Counted from the stretch's first letter, positions 8,470 through 18,298 are shown. The stretch is 64,000 bases of DNA from an uncultured Flavobacteriaceae bacterium (GCA_947495135.1 CANLXN010000006.1:225237-289236); one strand, 5' to 3'. Made by a program: numbers and translations. The notes: generated from the sequence alone by a model not told the origin.

Positions 8470-9918
8470 ATGAGTTTTGATGAAGTTTATGAAAAAGAAC
8501 TTTCTTTTCAAACCGATCGCCGCAAGGCTTCTGTTGAGTTTATTAAGATCGTAAGCGATCTTTGGTACGACAAATCAATTGAATTGGTACTATTTAGAAA
8601 CCAGTTGATTGACAGAAACGTGAGCGAGATCTTAAACCTACACGAATACGCTGGCGAGTTTGTTCAAAAACCAATTTCTATTTTCGATTCGGTTGAAATT
8701 GCACAAGCTATAATTACGCTCAACCTTCCACCTGCCAAATTGGATATTGGTAAACTTACGTATGAGTATCATTTAGAAGATAACAAGTATCAAGATGCCA
8801 TGGCATTTGTAAGCGATAAGTTGCGCGATGCAAAAGACCAGAAGAACATTACTCCTAAAGATGTAGTACTTTATGGTTTTGGTCGAATTGGCCGTTTAGT
8901 TGCACGTGAGTTAATGACCAGAACTGGGAAAGGAAATCAGATGCGCCTTAGAGCCATCGTTACCCGAGGAAAGGTAGATGCTACCGTACTCGAAAAAAGA
9001 GCTTCTTTACTACAATACGACTCTGTTCATGGAGATTTCCTTGGAACCGTAGGGGTAGATGTAGAAAACAAAGCTTTGATCATTAATGGAACAACTGTTC
9101 ATATTATCTCTGCCAATAACCCCGAAGACATTGATTATACCACTTATGGTATTGAAGATGCTTTAATTATTGATAATACTGGTGCTTTCCGCGACAAGGA
9201 AGCGTTGTCTCGTCATTTAGTTCCAAAAGGGGCTTCTAAAGTACTATTAACTGCTCCTGGAAAAGGAATCCCAAATATTGTTCACGGAGTAAACCACAGT
9301 GAGAATAATCCAAACGACTTGGATATTTTCTCTGCTGCTTCTTGTACTACAAATGCAATTACTCCAGTACTCAAAGCTATCGAAGACAGTCTAGGAGTTG
9401 TGCAAGGGCATTTGGAAACTATACACGCTTACACTAATGACCAGAATTTGGTCGACAATATGCACAGCAAATACCGAAGAGGTCGTGCTGCGGCTTTAAA
9501 TATGGTGATTACTGAAACGGGCGCTGGAAAAGCCGTATCCAAGGCGTTGCCATCTTTTGAAGGAAAGCTTACTTCTAATGCAATTCGTGTTCCTGTTCCT
9601 AATGGCTCTTTGGCTATTTTGAAGTTAGAATTAGAAACCAAAACTTCGGTAGACGGATTGAATGCTATTTTAAAGAAATACGCTTTGGAGGGTGACTTAG
9701 TAGAGCAAATAAAATACAGCTTAAACAATGAGTTAGTTTCTAGCGACATTGTTGGTTCTTCTGCTCCATCTATCTACGACAGTAATGCAACGATTGTAGC
9801 TGCTGACGGTAAGAATGTCGTAATTTACGTTTGGTACGATAACGAATATGGCTACAGCCATCAAGTAATTAGATTGGCCAAATACATTTCAAAAGTAAGA
9901 CGATATACGTACTACTAG
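8470..9918 (+). CDS. gap: Glyceraldehyde-3-phosphate dehydrogenase, long form
   Basis: Protein of 482 aa, about 145 longer than ordinary GAPDH. Residues 1-~130 are a helical extension (MSFDEVYEKELSF onward, including LNLPPAKLDIGKL) typical of one Bacteroidota GAPDH class. The Rossmann motif GFGRIG is at 136-141, and the catalytic cysteine is C292 in SAASCTTNAIT, with the histidine region after THAYTNDQN. It catalyses the NAD(P)-dependent oxidation of glyceraldehyde 3-phosphate or the reverse. The start is fixed by the promoter and by the extension typical of homologues. The function of the extension and the cofactor preference are not visible. It is monocistronic, with its own promoter and terminator. 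Confidence 0.95.
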   Translation: MSFDEVYEKELSFQTDRRKASVEFIKIVSDLWYDKSIELVLFRNQLIDRNVSEILNLHEYAGEFVQKPISIFDSVEIAQAIITLNLPPAKLDIGKLTYEYHLEDNKYQDAMAFVSDKLRDAKDQKNITPKDVVLYGFGRIGRLVARELMTRTGKGNQMRLRAIVTRGKVDATVLEKRASLLQYDSVHGDFLGTVGVDVENKALIINGTTVHIISANNPEDIDYTTYGIEDALIIDNTGAFRDKEALSRHLVPKGASKVLLTAPGKGIPNIVHGVNHSENNPNDLDIFSAASCTTNAITPVLKAIEDSLGVVQGHLETIHAYTNDQNLVDNMHSKYRRGRAAALNMVITETGAGKAVSKALPSFEGKLTSNAIRVPVPNGSLAILKLELETKTSVDGLNAILKKYALEGDLVEQIKYSLNNELVSSDIVGSSAPSIYDSNATIVAADGKNVVIYVWYDNEYGYSHQVIRLAKYISKVRRYTYY

Positions 9919-9943
9919 TAGTTTCTGAAATTTTTTATATCAC

Positions 9944-9974
9944 AAGCCTGTTGAGAAATCGATGGGCTTTTTTT
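9944..9974 (+). terminator. Terminator after gap
   Basis: AAGCC/GGCTT-based stem (9944-9948 with 9965-9969, extended by G-T pairs) followed by seven T residues. Confidence 0.75.
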
Positions 9975-10012
9975 ATGCTGAAAGCTTCTATGCCTGGAAA
10001 ATTTCGGAAAAA

Positions 10013-10951
10013 CTAAGGAAGCACATAATCTGTCAATCTGCCTAGCGCATTAATATCGTCTCCATTAATGGCTATCAACCTAAAACTAACGGTTTTATCC
10101 TCCTTCACATCAACGATTACAAAATTATCATGGGTCCCTTTACCCATTCCACTGGCGATTAGCGTAATGTTATTATAGTTGTGATACATATATGGGGTTG
10201 CATTGAGCGTCGCTCCAACATCCCCAGCAAACATATATACCTCATTGGACAAATCATTAAAAAGTGGCTCTACTTGGGTCCAAAAATTGATTTCCTCGGC
10301 TCTACCATCCCAGGAATTAGATTTAATATTTTGGTAAATATTGTCTGGTTCCCACCACAGTACTTGATGGAAAAACACAAATATGTTATCTACTTCCCCT
10401 GCGTAACTCTGCAAAGTATTCTGTAAAAAAACTAATTGGTCACCAGAAATATTCCATTGGTCTATATTCGGGTCAAGAGTAATATAAAGATCTCCATTTT
10501 GGATAAAACTGCGGTAGGTATCTCCATATCTGGACTCGAACAACGGCCTGTTCGTCATGTCATGATTACCTACAGCAAAATACACCTCTTCACCTAGTAA
10601 TTCTACATCTGCGTCCACCTCATCCCAATTAGCAACGGTTGAATAGATCACGATGTCACCCGTAAGGACGCCAAATTCCATGCGTTCGTCATTCTGGATT
10701 AGTTCAAACTTCTCCTTAAACGGGGGATGAAAACCCACATTATCTACTTCGGGCTTTCCATAGGTATGTCCTGCCACAAAGAATGAATATTGAAGCGGAC
10801 TTGGCAATTCCTCCTGCTCTTCTTGTTCTTGTTCTTGCTCTTCCTGCTCCATCATGCCGGGGTCGTCATTGCTACAAGCAAACTGAACAAAAATCATGGA
10901 GCATAACAGGTAGTTCGAAACTTTAAATAAAGTGGATAATTTGAATATCAT
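10013..10951 (-). CDS. Calcineurin-like metallophosphoesterase lipoprotein
   Basis: Protein of 312 aa. A signal peptide ends in a lipobox (FVQFACS), so it is probably an outer-membrane or periplasmic lipoprotein. Residues ~33-48 are a low-complexity Glu/Gln linker encoded by a short tandem-like repeat. The metallophosphoesterase core shows VLTGDIV (GD motif), VGNHDM (GNH(D/E) motif), FFHQVLWW and MFAGDVG (C-terminal motif). The first motif, normally DxH, reads AGHTYG here, so one metal ligand may be altered. Substrate unknown. It is the last of four minus-strand genes between 10.0 and 14.3 kb. Confidence 0.75.
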   Translation of the reverse strand: MIFKLSTLFKVSNYLLCSMIFVQFACSNDDPGMMEQEEQEQEQEEQEELPSPLQYSFFVAGHTYGKPEVDNVGFHPPFKEKFELIQNDERMEFGVLTGDIVIYSTVANWDEVDADVELLGEEVYFAVGNHDMTNRPLFESRYGDTYRSFIQNGDLYITLDPNIDQWNISGDQLVFLQNTLQSYAGEVDNIFVFFHQVLWWEPDNIYQNIKSNSWDGRAEEINFWTQVEPLFNDLSNEVYMFAGDVGATLNATPYMYHNYNNITLIASGMGKGTHDNFVIVDVKEDKTVSFRLIAINGDDINALGRLTDYVLP

Positions 10952-10989
10952 ATCATTGAGGGGGATTTGGTTTTCTTTCTAAAAATTCT

Positions 10990-11406
10990 TTATCTGTAGA
11001 ACGAGTCTTCATCCACAACAATAGTAGTAAGTTCTACGGTATGACCATCTGGATCTTGCGTATATATGGAATGAAAATAGTGGTGATCTTTAAACCTATA
11101 GACCAAGTTTAATTCTTCATATCTTCTTTTTGCCCTTTCAAAATTTTCATTGGAAACATTGAAGGCAAAGTGATCTATTTTCCGGTTGTTAGAATCGAAA
11201 TCTAACACTGGATCATCCAATTTTGCAGGAAATAAAGCGATACCCGTTTTCTTGGCAAGTAGGAATATGGGGTAATCCCCCCACTTATCAAACTTATATT
11301 TCTTTAACCCCAGCACCTTTTGATACCAAGCTATGGAAGCATCCATATCTGCCACATTAATCGCTACGTGGTCTAAAAAGTCTATTTCGAAGCTCGTCAT
11401 GGTCAT
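10990..11406 (-). CDS. VOC (glyoxalase/bleomycin-resistance fold) family protein
   Basis: Protein of 138 aa with two beta-alpha-beta-beta-beta units. DHVAINVADMDASIAWYQ starts the first and IDHFAFNV the second. Metal-ligand candidates are His in LDHVAI, His in IDHFAF and Glu in HTVELTT. The fold serves glyoxalases, dioxygenases and fosfomycin-modifying enzymes; the exact reaction cannot be read from sequence. Two ATGs (11406 and 11400) are possible starts. It lies 13 bases downstream of the putative metallopeptidase gene, possibly in one transcript. Confidence 0.8.
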   Translation of the reverse strand: MTMTSFEIDFLDHVAINVADMDASIAWYQKVLGLKKYKFDKWGDYPIFLLAKKTGIALFPAKLDDPVLDFDSNNRKIDHFAFNVSNENFERAKRRYEELNLVYRFKDHHYFHSIYTQDPDGHTVELTTIVVDEDSFYR

Positions 11407-11419
11407 TATTGAAAAAACA

Positions 11420-12829
11420 CTATTGATTAAAAATTTTCTTTACAGATCCATCGTCAAAAAGCAGAATTTGAACACCTTTGAAATCGGCATTAACTTCTCT
11501 ACCAAGTAAATCAAATCTTTTCACGACTACTTTATCACTATTCCCGTTTAAAAAATCTTCTAGCCCTAAAACACCCTTTGTTATGTTTATTTGATAGGGA
11601 AAAACTTGGGTCACATTGGTAAAGGTTTCCGGCATGGAGGCGAGTATAACATATATCTCTGTATCTGTTTCTGAAAGTTCCAAGGTGAGATTTCCGTTCT
11701 GAGCATCGGTCATCGTTAAATCATAGAACGTATCGGCCCCATTTGTGTTTTTCACCAACACTTTTCCCTGCCAAAACGAATCCGAGTTATTAGTTCCGGT
11801 TAAATCGGCCGCCAATTCAAAAGAATAGGTCTCATTTTCAGAATTATTAATTTTAAAGGTATTGTAGGCCCAAGCAGCAGGAGTTACTTCTATATCTGGT
11901 GTATACCATCCATTGGTTCCTTCGTTCGTGAACTCTTGGACATACTCAAAGCTATCTTCGGGATCTGCGTACGTGTCCCATTCTTGTTCAAATCGCTGGA
12001 TTTGATTCTCCGGAAGAAAATCAAACCTATTGGTCATACGTGCTGCCCAATCTATAAAATGTCCTCGAAAGGTAGTTGGTCCTATTTCATTAAATAAGTA
12101 TTCTTGCGGAAGTTGATCTGTTCCAATAAAAAAACCGTTGGTAATCAATTCATCATCGATATCGGTTTCTTCACTTAAATAATAGAGATACAACGCCAGT
12201 GCATACTGATGCACATATCGTTGCCAGTTTTCGGGGTAGATAGATGGAAAATTATCAAAACTGAGCCATAGAGCTACATGTGGTAAACGCACTAGTGACT
12301 CAGCTTCTAAAAATGCAGCGTCTATCCCTGGGTTTTGTAAAGCCGAGAACCAATTGGCCGATGCTTCTATATACCATTGACTATCTCCCGAGTACGCATA
12401 CCCTGGAGAATTCGCACTATACTGAAAAACATGAAAAGTCTCATGTGCTACATTCCCCCAATCGAGGTGCGCCCCTATTGGTAAAGTAAGGTACGGGTAA
12501 CCATTACTATCGGTTCCTTGACCATTTCCCCAACCACTTGGAAATAGATCATCTGGACGATGTAAATACACGTTGTAATAATACCCATCGTTTGGATTGG
12601 GTGGATCTTGCATTCCAAATTCAGTTAAACAGGCCGTTCGGTATTCGGTCATTCTGTCTAACAACAGCTGGGCATCTTCTGAATAGTCCCAATTATTATC
12701 CCACCAAACAATATAGATTCCTTGGGTGAGGGTATCACAATCGGTTAAATTTCCGTAGACACTATTGATTTCATATTGAGCAAAGCCAGAATAGAAAGAA
12801 AATAGAAAAACTATTAAAAAATTACGCAT
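11420..12829 (-). CDS. Secreted putative zinc metallopeptidase (HETFH) with atypical T9SS-like C-terminus
   Basis: Protein of 469 aa with a signal peptide (MRNFLIVFLFSFYSGFAQ). The motif HETFHVFQY at residues ~134-142 is an HExxH zinc site, and EASANWF about 30 residues later fits the third ligand Glu of gluzincins. It resembles the DUF6055-type secreted proteins of Bacteroidota, but I am not certain of the Pfam name. The last ~35 residues (KRFDLLGREVN ... KKIFNQ) resemble a sorting signal variant. Likely role: extracellular proteolysis, inferred only. Upstream is a Gfo/Idh/MocA gene and downstream a VOC gene. Confidence 0.6.
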   Translation of the reverse strand: MRNFLIVFLFSFYSGFAQYEINSVYGNLTDCDTLTQGIYIVWWDNNWDYSEDAQLLLDRMTEYRTACLTEFGMQDPPNPNDGYYYNVYLHRPDDLFPSGWGNGQGTDSNGYPYLTLPIGAHLDWGNVAHETFHVFQYSANSPGYAYSGDSQWYIEASANWFSALQNPGIDAAFLEAESLVRLPHVALWLSFDNFPSIYPENWQRYVHQYALALYLYYLSEETDIDDELITNGFFIGTDQLPQEYLFNEIGPTTFRGHFIDWAARMTNRFDFLPENQIQRFEQEWDTYADPEDSFEYVQEFTNEGTNGWYTPDIEVTPAAWAYNTFKINNSENETYSFELAADLTGTNNSDSFWQGKVLVKNTNGADTFYDLTMTDAQNGNLTLELSETDTEIYVILASMPETFTNVTQVFPYQINITKGVLGLEDFLNGNSDKVVVKRFDLLGREVNADFKGVQILLFDDGSVKKIFNQ

Positions 12830-12858
12830 ATCATATTTTGTGTTTTACTTCTAATAAT

Positions 12859-14271
12859 CTATATCTCCCAACCTTTACGATATTCTCTTCCTACCCATTG
12901 ATTGGCTAGTTCGTAATTGGTAACTTTCATGGCATCGCCGTCCCATTTAATGGTTCTTCTACCTGGATAATCGTATGGATCCCAGTCGCCTAATTTCTTA
13001 CCGTCTTTCAACACTTTGTATTGATAAGCCTTTATTGCCAAGTTACCCATAAGGACTGCTTCAGTTAAAGGTCCTCCATATGAAAACGGTGAAGAAGTAG
13101 CTCCACCATTGAGGCAAGCTTCCACCCATTCTCCAGCATGAGTTGTTTCTACTCGTTTTATAGTTTGAGCAGGTGGTGTAAAATCTTTCATTCGCTGAGC
13201 GGGGAGTAACCTTGGGTTTCGTGAATAGGTATCGGTAATCATAATTCCTTCGCTTCCGTGGAAAATACTTCCACCACCTCCATCACCTGGTTTTTCTCCA
13301 TCCGCTAATTCTGGTGGTAGATCGGGCATAATCCCTCCATCGTACCAGTTTAAAGATAAATCTCCATGCGCTTCGGTGTCAAACTTTAACCGCACAATAC
13401 TGGATGGCGGACAAGTTCCTTTATAATCGGCTTCCACAAAATCTCCAGACCAAACAGTGGTGCAACTCGCTTCAGCTTCGTATGGAAATTTGAGTCCCAA
13501 TGTCTTAAAAGGTGTTTCCATGATATGGCATCCCATATCTCCCATGCCTCCGGTTCCGAAGTCCCAGAAACCTCTCCACTTAAAAGGCAAATAATTCGAA
13601 TTGTAATCTCTGTGAGCGGCGGGTCCTAGCCAAAGATCCCAATCTAAGGTATCTGGAATTGGGTGTTTTTCGGTAATACTTCTAAAACCTTGAGGCCAAA
13701 CAGGTCTGTTGGTCCAACAATCTACTCTATGTACTTTCCCAATCACTCCAGCATTGATCCATTCTTGTGCTAAACGAATACCATCACCCGAAGCACCCTG
13801 ATTGCCCATTTGCGTTGTAATACCCATTTTGGCAGCAATCTCAGCCATCATTCTAGCCTCTTTTATATTATGAGTTAAAGGTTTTTCAACGTAAGCATGT
13901 TTCTTTTCCTTCATGAATGGCAAGGAAATAACAGCGTGGGTATGATCTGGTGTAGCCACCATAATAGCATCGATATCATTTAAATGATTCTCGTATACTT
14001 TTCTGAAATCTTTATACCTTTTAGCTTTGGGATGTGCATTATAACTGTTCTTAGCCATTTTATCGTCTACATCGCACATGGCTACAAACTTCACTTTCCC
14101 CGTTGCAGTAAGCTCATTCACTACTCCTCCACCCCTTCCTCCTACTCCAACGGCTCCAATATACAAGGTGTCACTGGGAGGAATGTGATTACCTCCTAAA
14201 ACAAAGCTGGGGACAATTGTAAAAGCAGCTCCAGCGGCTGCAGATTTTTTAATAAAAGAACGACGTTTCAT
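12859..14271 (-). CDS. Tat-exported Gfo/Idh/MocA family oxidoreductase
   Basis: Protein of 470 aa from the ATG at 14271 (an ATG 12 bases upstream is less suited). The N-terminus MKRRSFIKKSAAAGAAF is a twin-arginine signal, so the protein is folded with its cofactor before export to the periplasm. The NAD(P) Rossmann motif is GVGGRGGGVV, and the family lysine motif is EKPLTHN, followed by a C-terminal substrate domain with GDMGCHIM and GWRGFWDFG-like aromatic patterns. Members of this exported subgroup act on sugars or sugar derivatives, and some act as NAD-dependent glycosidases. The substrate is unknown here. Confidence 0.88.
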   Translation of the reverse strand: MKRRSFIKKSAAAGAAFTIVPSFVLGGNHIPPSDTLYIGAVGVGGRGGGVVNELTATGKVKFVAMCDVDDKMAKNSYNAHPKAKRYKDFRKVYENHLNDIDAIMVATPDHTHAVISLPFMKEKKHAYVEKPLTHNIKEARMMAEIAAKMGITTQMGNQGASGDGIRLAQEWINAGVIGKVHRVDCWTNRPVWPQGFRSITEKHPIPDTLDWDLWLGPAAHRDYNSNYLPFKWRGFWDFGTGGMGDMGCHIMETPFKTLGLKFPYEAEASCTTVWSGDFVEADYKGTCPPSSIVRLKFDTEAHGDLSLNWYDGGIMPDLPPELADGEKPGDGGGGSIFHGSEGIMITDTYSRNPRLLPAQRMKDFTPPAQTIKRVETTHAGEWVEACLNGGATSSPFSYGGPLTEAVLMGNLAIKAYQYKVLKDGKKLGDWDPYDYPGRRTIKWDGDAMKVTNYELANQWVGREYRKGWEI

Positions 14272-14386
14272 AAAGTAGTGCATTTGATTGTTCTCTAAAG
14301 ATATAAAAAAGTAGACTTAGCCGATGTAAGGATACCTTTTACTTCTGAAATTTTATACCTTTAAAGGAGCTAACAACCATCAACCA

Positions 14387-16174
14387 ATGTATTTTCATAA
14401 GAAACCACTATTTTTAATTGCATTTCTCTTCCTTTTTACATTGGGGTGTTCTGAAGATGAAGAGAGAGACGCACCTAATTTTGACATTGACAATTATTCA
14501 ATCAGTATTCCGGAAAATCCGTTTGAGGGCGAGGTAATTGGAACTATTCCGGTACCAGAAGACCTAAGGGATATAACCTTCTCAATTGCTACGCAACAAC
14601 CCGATGGCGCTGTTGAGATTAATGCCGTAGGTGGTCAACTAAAAGTATTGGATTCTACGCTCTTCGATTACGACGTGCGACAATCCATCATTGTACGAGC
14701 CAAAGTTCTCAGCGGCGTTCGCTCTTCCACTGTGTTTGTAACCATTAATTTAATCGATCTTGATGATCCTATTTATTATGTGGGAAATGTAGTGTTACTT
14801 ACACAAGAAGAAGTAAATGAATTTGGATCGCGAAATTACTCAGATATACAAGGGAGTTTAACCATAGGCAATGATTCTGGGATACACAATAACTCGATTA
14901 CCGACCTCACACCTCTTTCTAATATAAATTCTGTTAGCGGCTCTTTTACGGTACAATACAATGACCAATTAGAAACTTTGGCAGGAACTGAACAAATCAA
15001 AGAATTGAATGACGACCTGTTCATTAGGTCCAATAAAGGTTTAAAATCTTTTAACATTTCAGAAGAAAACACACGATTTAAAAAATTAGAAATTACAGGC
15101 AACGATGAACTAGTTAGTTTAAATGGTCTTTTCGGACTCACAGAAACAAGTCGCTGGCTCAAAATTGAGCACAATAATTCTCTCAATAGCATAGCGGGGT
15201 TACAAAATGTTGTAAATATTGATGGCGAGTTGATCATTTCAGACAACCCATCCCTCGAAAACTTAAACGGTCTTTCAAATCTAGCAAGCATAAATGGTGA
15301 ACTTGCTATACAAAACAATACCATTTTAAACAATGTGGATGGACTAAACAATCTGAACTCAGTTCGAAATGAGCTAAAAATTCTTAGCAACGATGCCCTT
15401 TTAAATATAGAAGGCTTGTCTAACTTGAACACTTTTAGTGGTAGCGGGTCTGGTGCAATAGTTATAGCAGCTAACCAATCTTTGACCTCTCTTAACGGAC
15501 TACAAGGCTTGGGATCGACATTTCAGGGATCTATTTCCATAGAAGGCAATGCTTCCCTACAAAACTTAATTGGTCTTGAAGAATTTACTTCAGTTTCGGG
15601 ACTTCGTATTTATGCTAATTCGTCCTTGAGTAGTTTAGAAGGTGCAGAAAACCTTTCCAGTATTTTGGAAGAATTAAATATTTCAAAATGCTACGAACTC
15701 AACAATATTGATGCACTAAGCAATCTTCAAACGGTGAGCAAAGTTCAATTGGAAAGTAACACGCTATTAAGCAGTCTCGCTCCTTTAAACGGCGTATTGA
15801 GCGAGATGAAATTGGTTGAAATCAGAAACAGTCCTTCTCTTTCCGCTATAAATGCATTTAATTCGTGTCCAAGTGTTGCTGGCGTTGTTATTACTCAAAA
15901 CGAAGGCATGATTGAGTTAGACGCTTTTCTGAATACAAATACCGCCAGTGATCAAATAACGATTGAAAACAATCCATTACTCACGGAGTTGAATGCTTTT
16001 GAAAACCTCACTTCAGTGGGCACCTTAAATATAAATAGCAACGCAACTTTAACCAATTTCTGTGACCTTGAATTACTGATCTTAGGCAATGGAATAGCTG
16101 AATCCTACACCATAAAGAATAACGCCTACAACCCAACTCAGCAAGATTTTATAGACGGAAATTGTAGTCTTTAA
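14387..16174 (+). CDS. Surface lipoprotein with cadherin-like N-terminus and receptor-L/LRR-like repeats
   Basis: Protein of 595 aa. A signal peptide ends at a lipobox (FLFTLGCSED), and the acidic residues after the Cys are compatible with surface export in Bacteroidota. Residues ~30-125 resemble a cadherin-like beta domain. From ~150 to the end run about 14 degenerate units of ~25-45 residues with the pattern L-GL-NL-x-I-G-L-I-x-N (for example NLNGLSNLASINGELAI), as in receptor L-domain/LRR solenoids. Such proteins usually mediate adhesion or binding; no enzyme motif is seen. It is transcribed away from the Gfo/Idh/MocA operon. Confidence 0.7.
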   Translation: MYFHKKPLFLIAFLFLFTLGCSEDEERDAPNFDIDNYSISIPENPFEGEVIGTIPVPEDLRDITFSIATQQPDGAVEINAVGGQLKVLDSTLFDYDVRQSIIVRAKVLSGVRSSTVFVTINLIDLDDPIYYVGNVVLLTQEEVNEFGSRNYSDIQGSLTIGNDSGIHNNSITDLTPLSNINSVSGSFTVQYNDQLETLAGTEQIKELNDDLFIRSNKGLKSFNISEENTRFKKLEITGNDELVSLNGLFGLTETSRWLKIEHNNSLNSIAGLQNVVNIDGELIISDNPSLENLNGLSNLASINGELAIQNNTILNNVDGLNNLNSVRNELKILSNDALLNIEGLSNLNTFSGSGSGAIVIAANQSLTSLNGLQGLGSTFQGSISIEGNASLQNLIGLEEFTSVSGLRIYANSSLSSLEGAENLSSILEELNISKCYELNNIDALSNLQTVSKVQLESNTLLSSLAPLNGVLSEMKLVEIRNSPSLSAINAFNSCPSVAGVVITQNEGMIELDAFLNTNTASDQITIENNPLLTELNAFENLTSVGTLNINSNATLTNFCDLELLILGNGIAESYTIKNNAYNPTQQDFIDGNCSL

Positions 16175-16183
16175 AAACAGCCT

Positions 16184-16624
16184 ATGAAAATAATAACCGC
16201 CTCTACAGACTATCTCGATAAACTCATTCCGCTATTCGACGGGTATAGAGTATTCTATAAGCAGCCTTCTAACCTTGAAGCCGCTGAGACTTTTTTATCT
16301 GAAAGATTCGAAAAACGAGATTCTGTTATTTTTCTCGCACTTTCTGAGGATAACAAGGGAATCGGATTTACTCAATTGTACCCAAGCTTTTCTTCCGTAT
16401 CCATGCAGCGCACTTATATATTGAACGACCTCTTTGTAACTAGTGAAGCAAGAGGAAAAGGAGTTGGGGAAGCCTTGATGGAACGAGCTAAAAAATTTGC
16501 CATAAAAGAAGGCGCCAAAGGACTCACATTAGAAACTGGAATTGACAATCCAGCTCAAAAACTCTACAAACGTTTGGGATGGGTAAAAGATACCGCTGTA
16601 AATCATTACACTTGGGAGATATAA
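16184..16624 (+). CDS. GNAT family N-acetyltransferase
   Basis: Protein of 146 aa with a complete GNAT core: an N-terminal strand (IITASTDYLDKLIPLFDGY), the central YILNDLFVTSEARGKGVGEALM (acetyl-CoA pyrophosphate loop RGKGVG) and the C-terminal LTLETGIDNPAQKLYKRLGW. The acceptor is unknown. It starts 9 bases after the LRR-like lipoprotein gene and may share its transcript. It heads a run of plus-strand genes that continues to rplS. Confidence 0.85.
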   Translation: MKIITASTDYLDKLIPLFDGYRVFYKQPSNLEAAETFLSERFEKRDSVIFLALSEDNKGIGFTQLYPSFSSVSMQRTYILNDLFVTSEARGKGVGEALMERAKKFAIKEGAKGLTLETGIDNPAQKLYKRLGWVKDTAVNHYTWEI

Positions 16625-16666
16625 TCTAACCTAATTCTTGTATTTTTACACTTTAAATATAGCATT

Positions 16667-17164
16667 ATGGACCACCTTACTAAACTAGAGGAAATGCTTG
16701 ACCAAGCAAACCTCGAAATCAAAAACAGTAAATACGAAGTTGCTTCGAACATCTTGGAAAAAATGATCGATATAGATCCTAATTTTGGAAAAGCTTATAA
16801 CCATTTAGGGTATTTATATGAAGTAAAATTCAAAGAATACGAAAAAGGAGAAACACTCTATAAACTTTGTATCGAAAAATCACCGATGTATCCCAGTGTA
16901 TATTACAATTATGCGGTGTTATTATCCACTCTTGGAAAATGGGATGAACTTAAAGACCTTCTGGACAAAGCAATGGGCGTTCCTGGTATAGTGAAAGCGA
17001 CTATCTATAACGAATACGCTATTATGTACGAACAGCAAGGGAAATTGGATGACGCCATAGCTCACTACCAAAAGAGCGGAATGAGCACTTTAGACAAAAA
17101 TGCCTTGGAGCGCGCCAAAACCTCTATCGAACGTTGTAAATCGAAAAAAGAACTATTCTCATGA
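16667..17164 (+). CDS. TPR-repeat protein upstream of trmD
   Basis: Protein of 165 aa with three to four tetratricopeptide units: [55 protein letters not shown] and [18 protein letters not shown]. It has no signal peptide, so it is probably a cytoplasmic protein-interaction scaffold. Its stop overlaps the trmD ATG by 4 bases (ATGA), indicating translational coupling, but no functional link to tRNA methylation is known to me. Confidence 0.8.
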   Translation: MDHLTKLEEMLDQANLEIKNSKYEVASNILEKMIDIDPNFGKAYNHLGYLYEVKFKEYEKGETLYKLCIEKSPMYPSVYYNYAVLLSTLGKWDELKDLLDKAMGVPGIVKATIYNEYAIMYEQQGKLDDAIAHYQKSGMSTLDKNALERAKTSIERCKSKKELFS

Positions 17165-17838
17165 GAATAGACATCATAACCGTCTTGCCCGAATTACTTA
17201 AAAGTCCATTTGAAGCTTCTATTCTGAAACGAGCTATCGAAAAAGGACTTGTAGAAATCCACTTTCACAATCTCAGGGATTTTTCTACCAACAGCTATAA
17301 CCAGATAGACGACTATCAATTTGGTGGAGGCGCAGGTATGGTAATGATGATAGAACCTATAGATAAGTGCATCTCTAAGCTCAAAAGCGAACGCAGTTAT
17401 GATGAAATTATCTATATGACTCCAGATGGAACTACCCTCAATCAAGGAATAGCAAACGAATTATCACTCAAAGAAAATATAATACTCCTATGCGGTCATT
17501 ATAAGGGAGTAGATCAACGAGTGAGAGATCAATTTATAACCAGAGAAATCTCTGTTGGAGATTTTGTCTTAAGCGGGGGTGAACTTGCTGCCGCTATTGT
17601 TTGCGATGCGGTTATTCGATTAATTCCGGGAGTATTGGGGAACGAAACAAGCGCCTTAACCGATTCTTTTCAAGATGACCTGTTGGCTCCTCCTATTTAT
17701 ACACGTCCGGCCAACTACAAAGGCTGGAAGGTTCCAGAAATACTTTTAAGCGGACATACCGCGAAGATCGAGGAATGGCGAGAAGACGAGGCATACAAGA
17801 GAACCGAAGAAAAACGACCAGACCTGTTGGAAGATTAA
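17161..17838 (+). CDS. trmD: tRNA (guanine-N1-)-methyltransferase TrmD
   Basis: Protein of 225 aa, typical of the family. It methylates G37 at N1 in tRNAs read by codons starting with C or G-rich boxes, preventing frameshifting, with SAM bound in a trefoil knot. Motifs: [39 protein letters not shown] (knot), [15 protein letters not shown] and SALTDSF. Its start overlaps the TPR gene. In many bacteria trmD is immediately followed by rplS; here three genes (GNAT, DUF885, RluA) lie between, and rplS has its own promoter. Confidence 0.97.
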   Translation: MRIDIITVLPELLKSPFEASILKRAIEKGLVEIHFHNLRDFSTNSYNQIDDYQFGGGAGMVMMIEPIDKCISKLKSERSYDEIIYMTPDGTTLNQGIANELSLKENIILLCGHYKGVDQRVRDQFITREISVGDFVLSGGELAAAIVCDAVIRLIPGVLGNETSALTDSFQDDLLAPPIYTRPANYKGWKVPEILLSGHTAKIEEWREDEAYKRTEEKRPDLLED

Positions 17839-17848
17839 ATTATGGGAT

Positions 17849-18298
17849 ATGGTAACAATAAAACGTACTAATTCCAAAGCCCCTTCTTTTGTAAAGCTCG
17901 TAGCCTTACTCGACGCCTATCTCAAAGAAATTGACGGGGATGATCATATCTTCTATAACGGTCATAACAGCATTGCTCAAATAGACCATGTTGTGGTTGC
18001 CTACCAAAATGAGCTACCAATTGGCTGTGGTGCTTTTAAAATGCACCATGCGACAACTGTTGAAATTAAAAGGATGTATGTTCTGCCAGAAGTTCGCGGA
18101 CTTAAAATTGCGTCCAAAATTTTATCTGAATTAGAGAATTGGGCTAAAGAAGAAGGATTTACCTCGACCATTCTAGAAACAGGTAAGCGAATGCCCGACG
18201 CTATTGCTTTCTATAAAAATAGAGGTTATGGACAAATTCCGAACTACGGTCAATACGTCCATATGGACAACAGTAAATGCTTTGAAAAGCAGCTTTAA
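17849..18298 (+). CDS. GNAT family N-acetyltransferase
   Basis: Protein of 149 aa. The GNAT core includes VEIKRMYVLPEVRGLKIASKIL, with the RGLKIA loop in place of the usual RGxGxG, and TILETGKRMPDAIAFYKNRGY at the C-terminus. It resembles the small MarR-associated or amino-acid acetyltransferases, but the acceptor is unknown. It lies 10 bases after trmD and is probably co-transcribed with it. Confidence 0.83.
   Translation: MVTIKRTNSKAPSFVKLVALLDAYLKEIDGDDHIFYNGHNSIAQIDHVVVAYQNELPIGCGAFKMHHATTVEIKRMYVLPEVRGLKIASKILSELENWAKEEGFTSTILETGKRMPDAIAFYKNRGYGQIPNYGQYVHMDNSKCFEKQL

Noticed and set aside
10805..10850. CRISPR-like or VNTR repeat in the metallophosphoesterase gene
   Set aside because: It is an in-frame Glu/Gln-coding low-complexity linker, with units of 3-6 bases and no spacers.
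14836..15432. 198-codon minus-strand frame inside the LRR-like lipoprotein gene
   Set aside because: It is antisense to a clear repeat protein; its Ser/Phe-rich composition mirrors the sense Asn/Leu-rich repeats.
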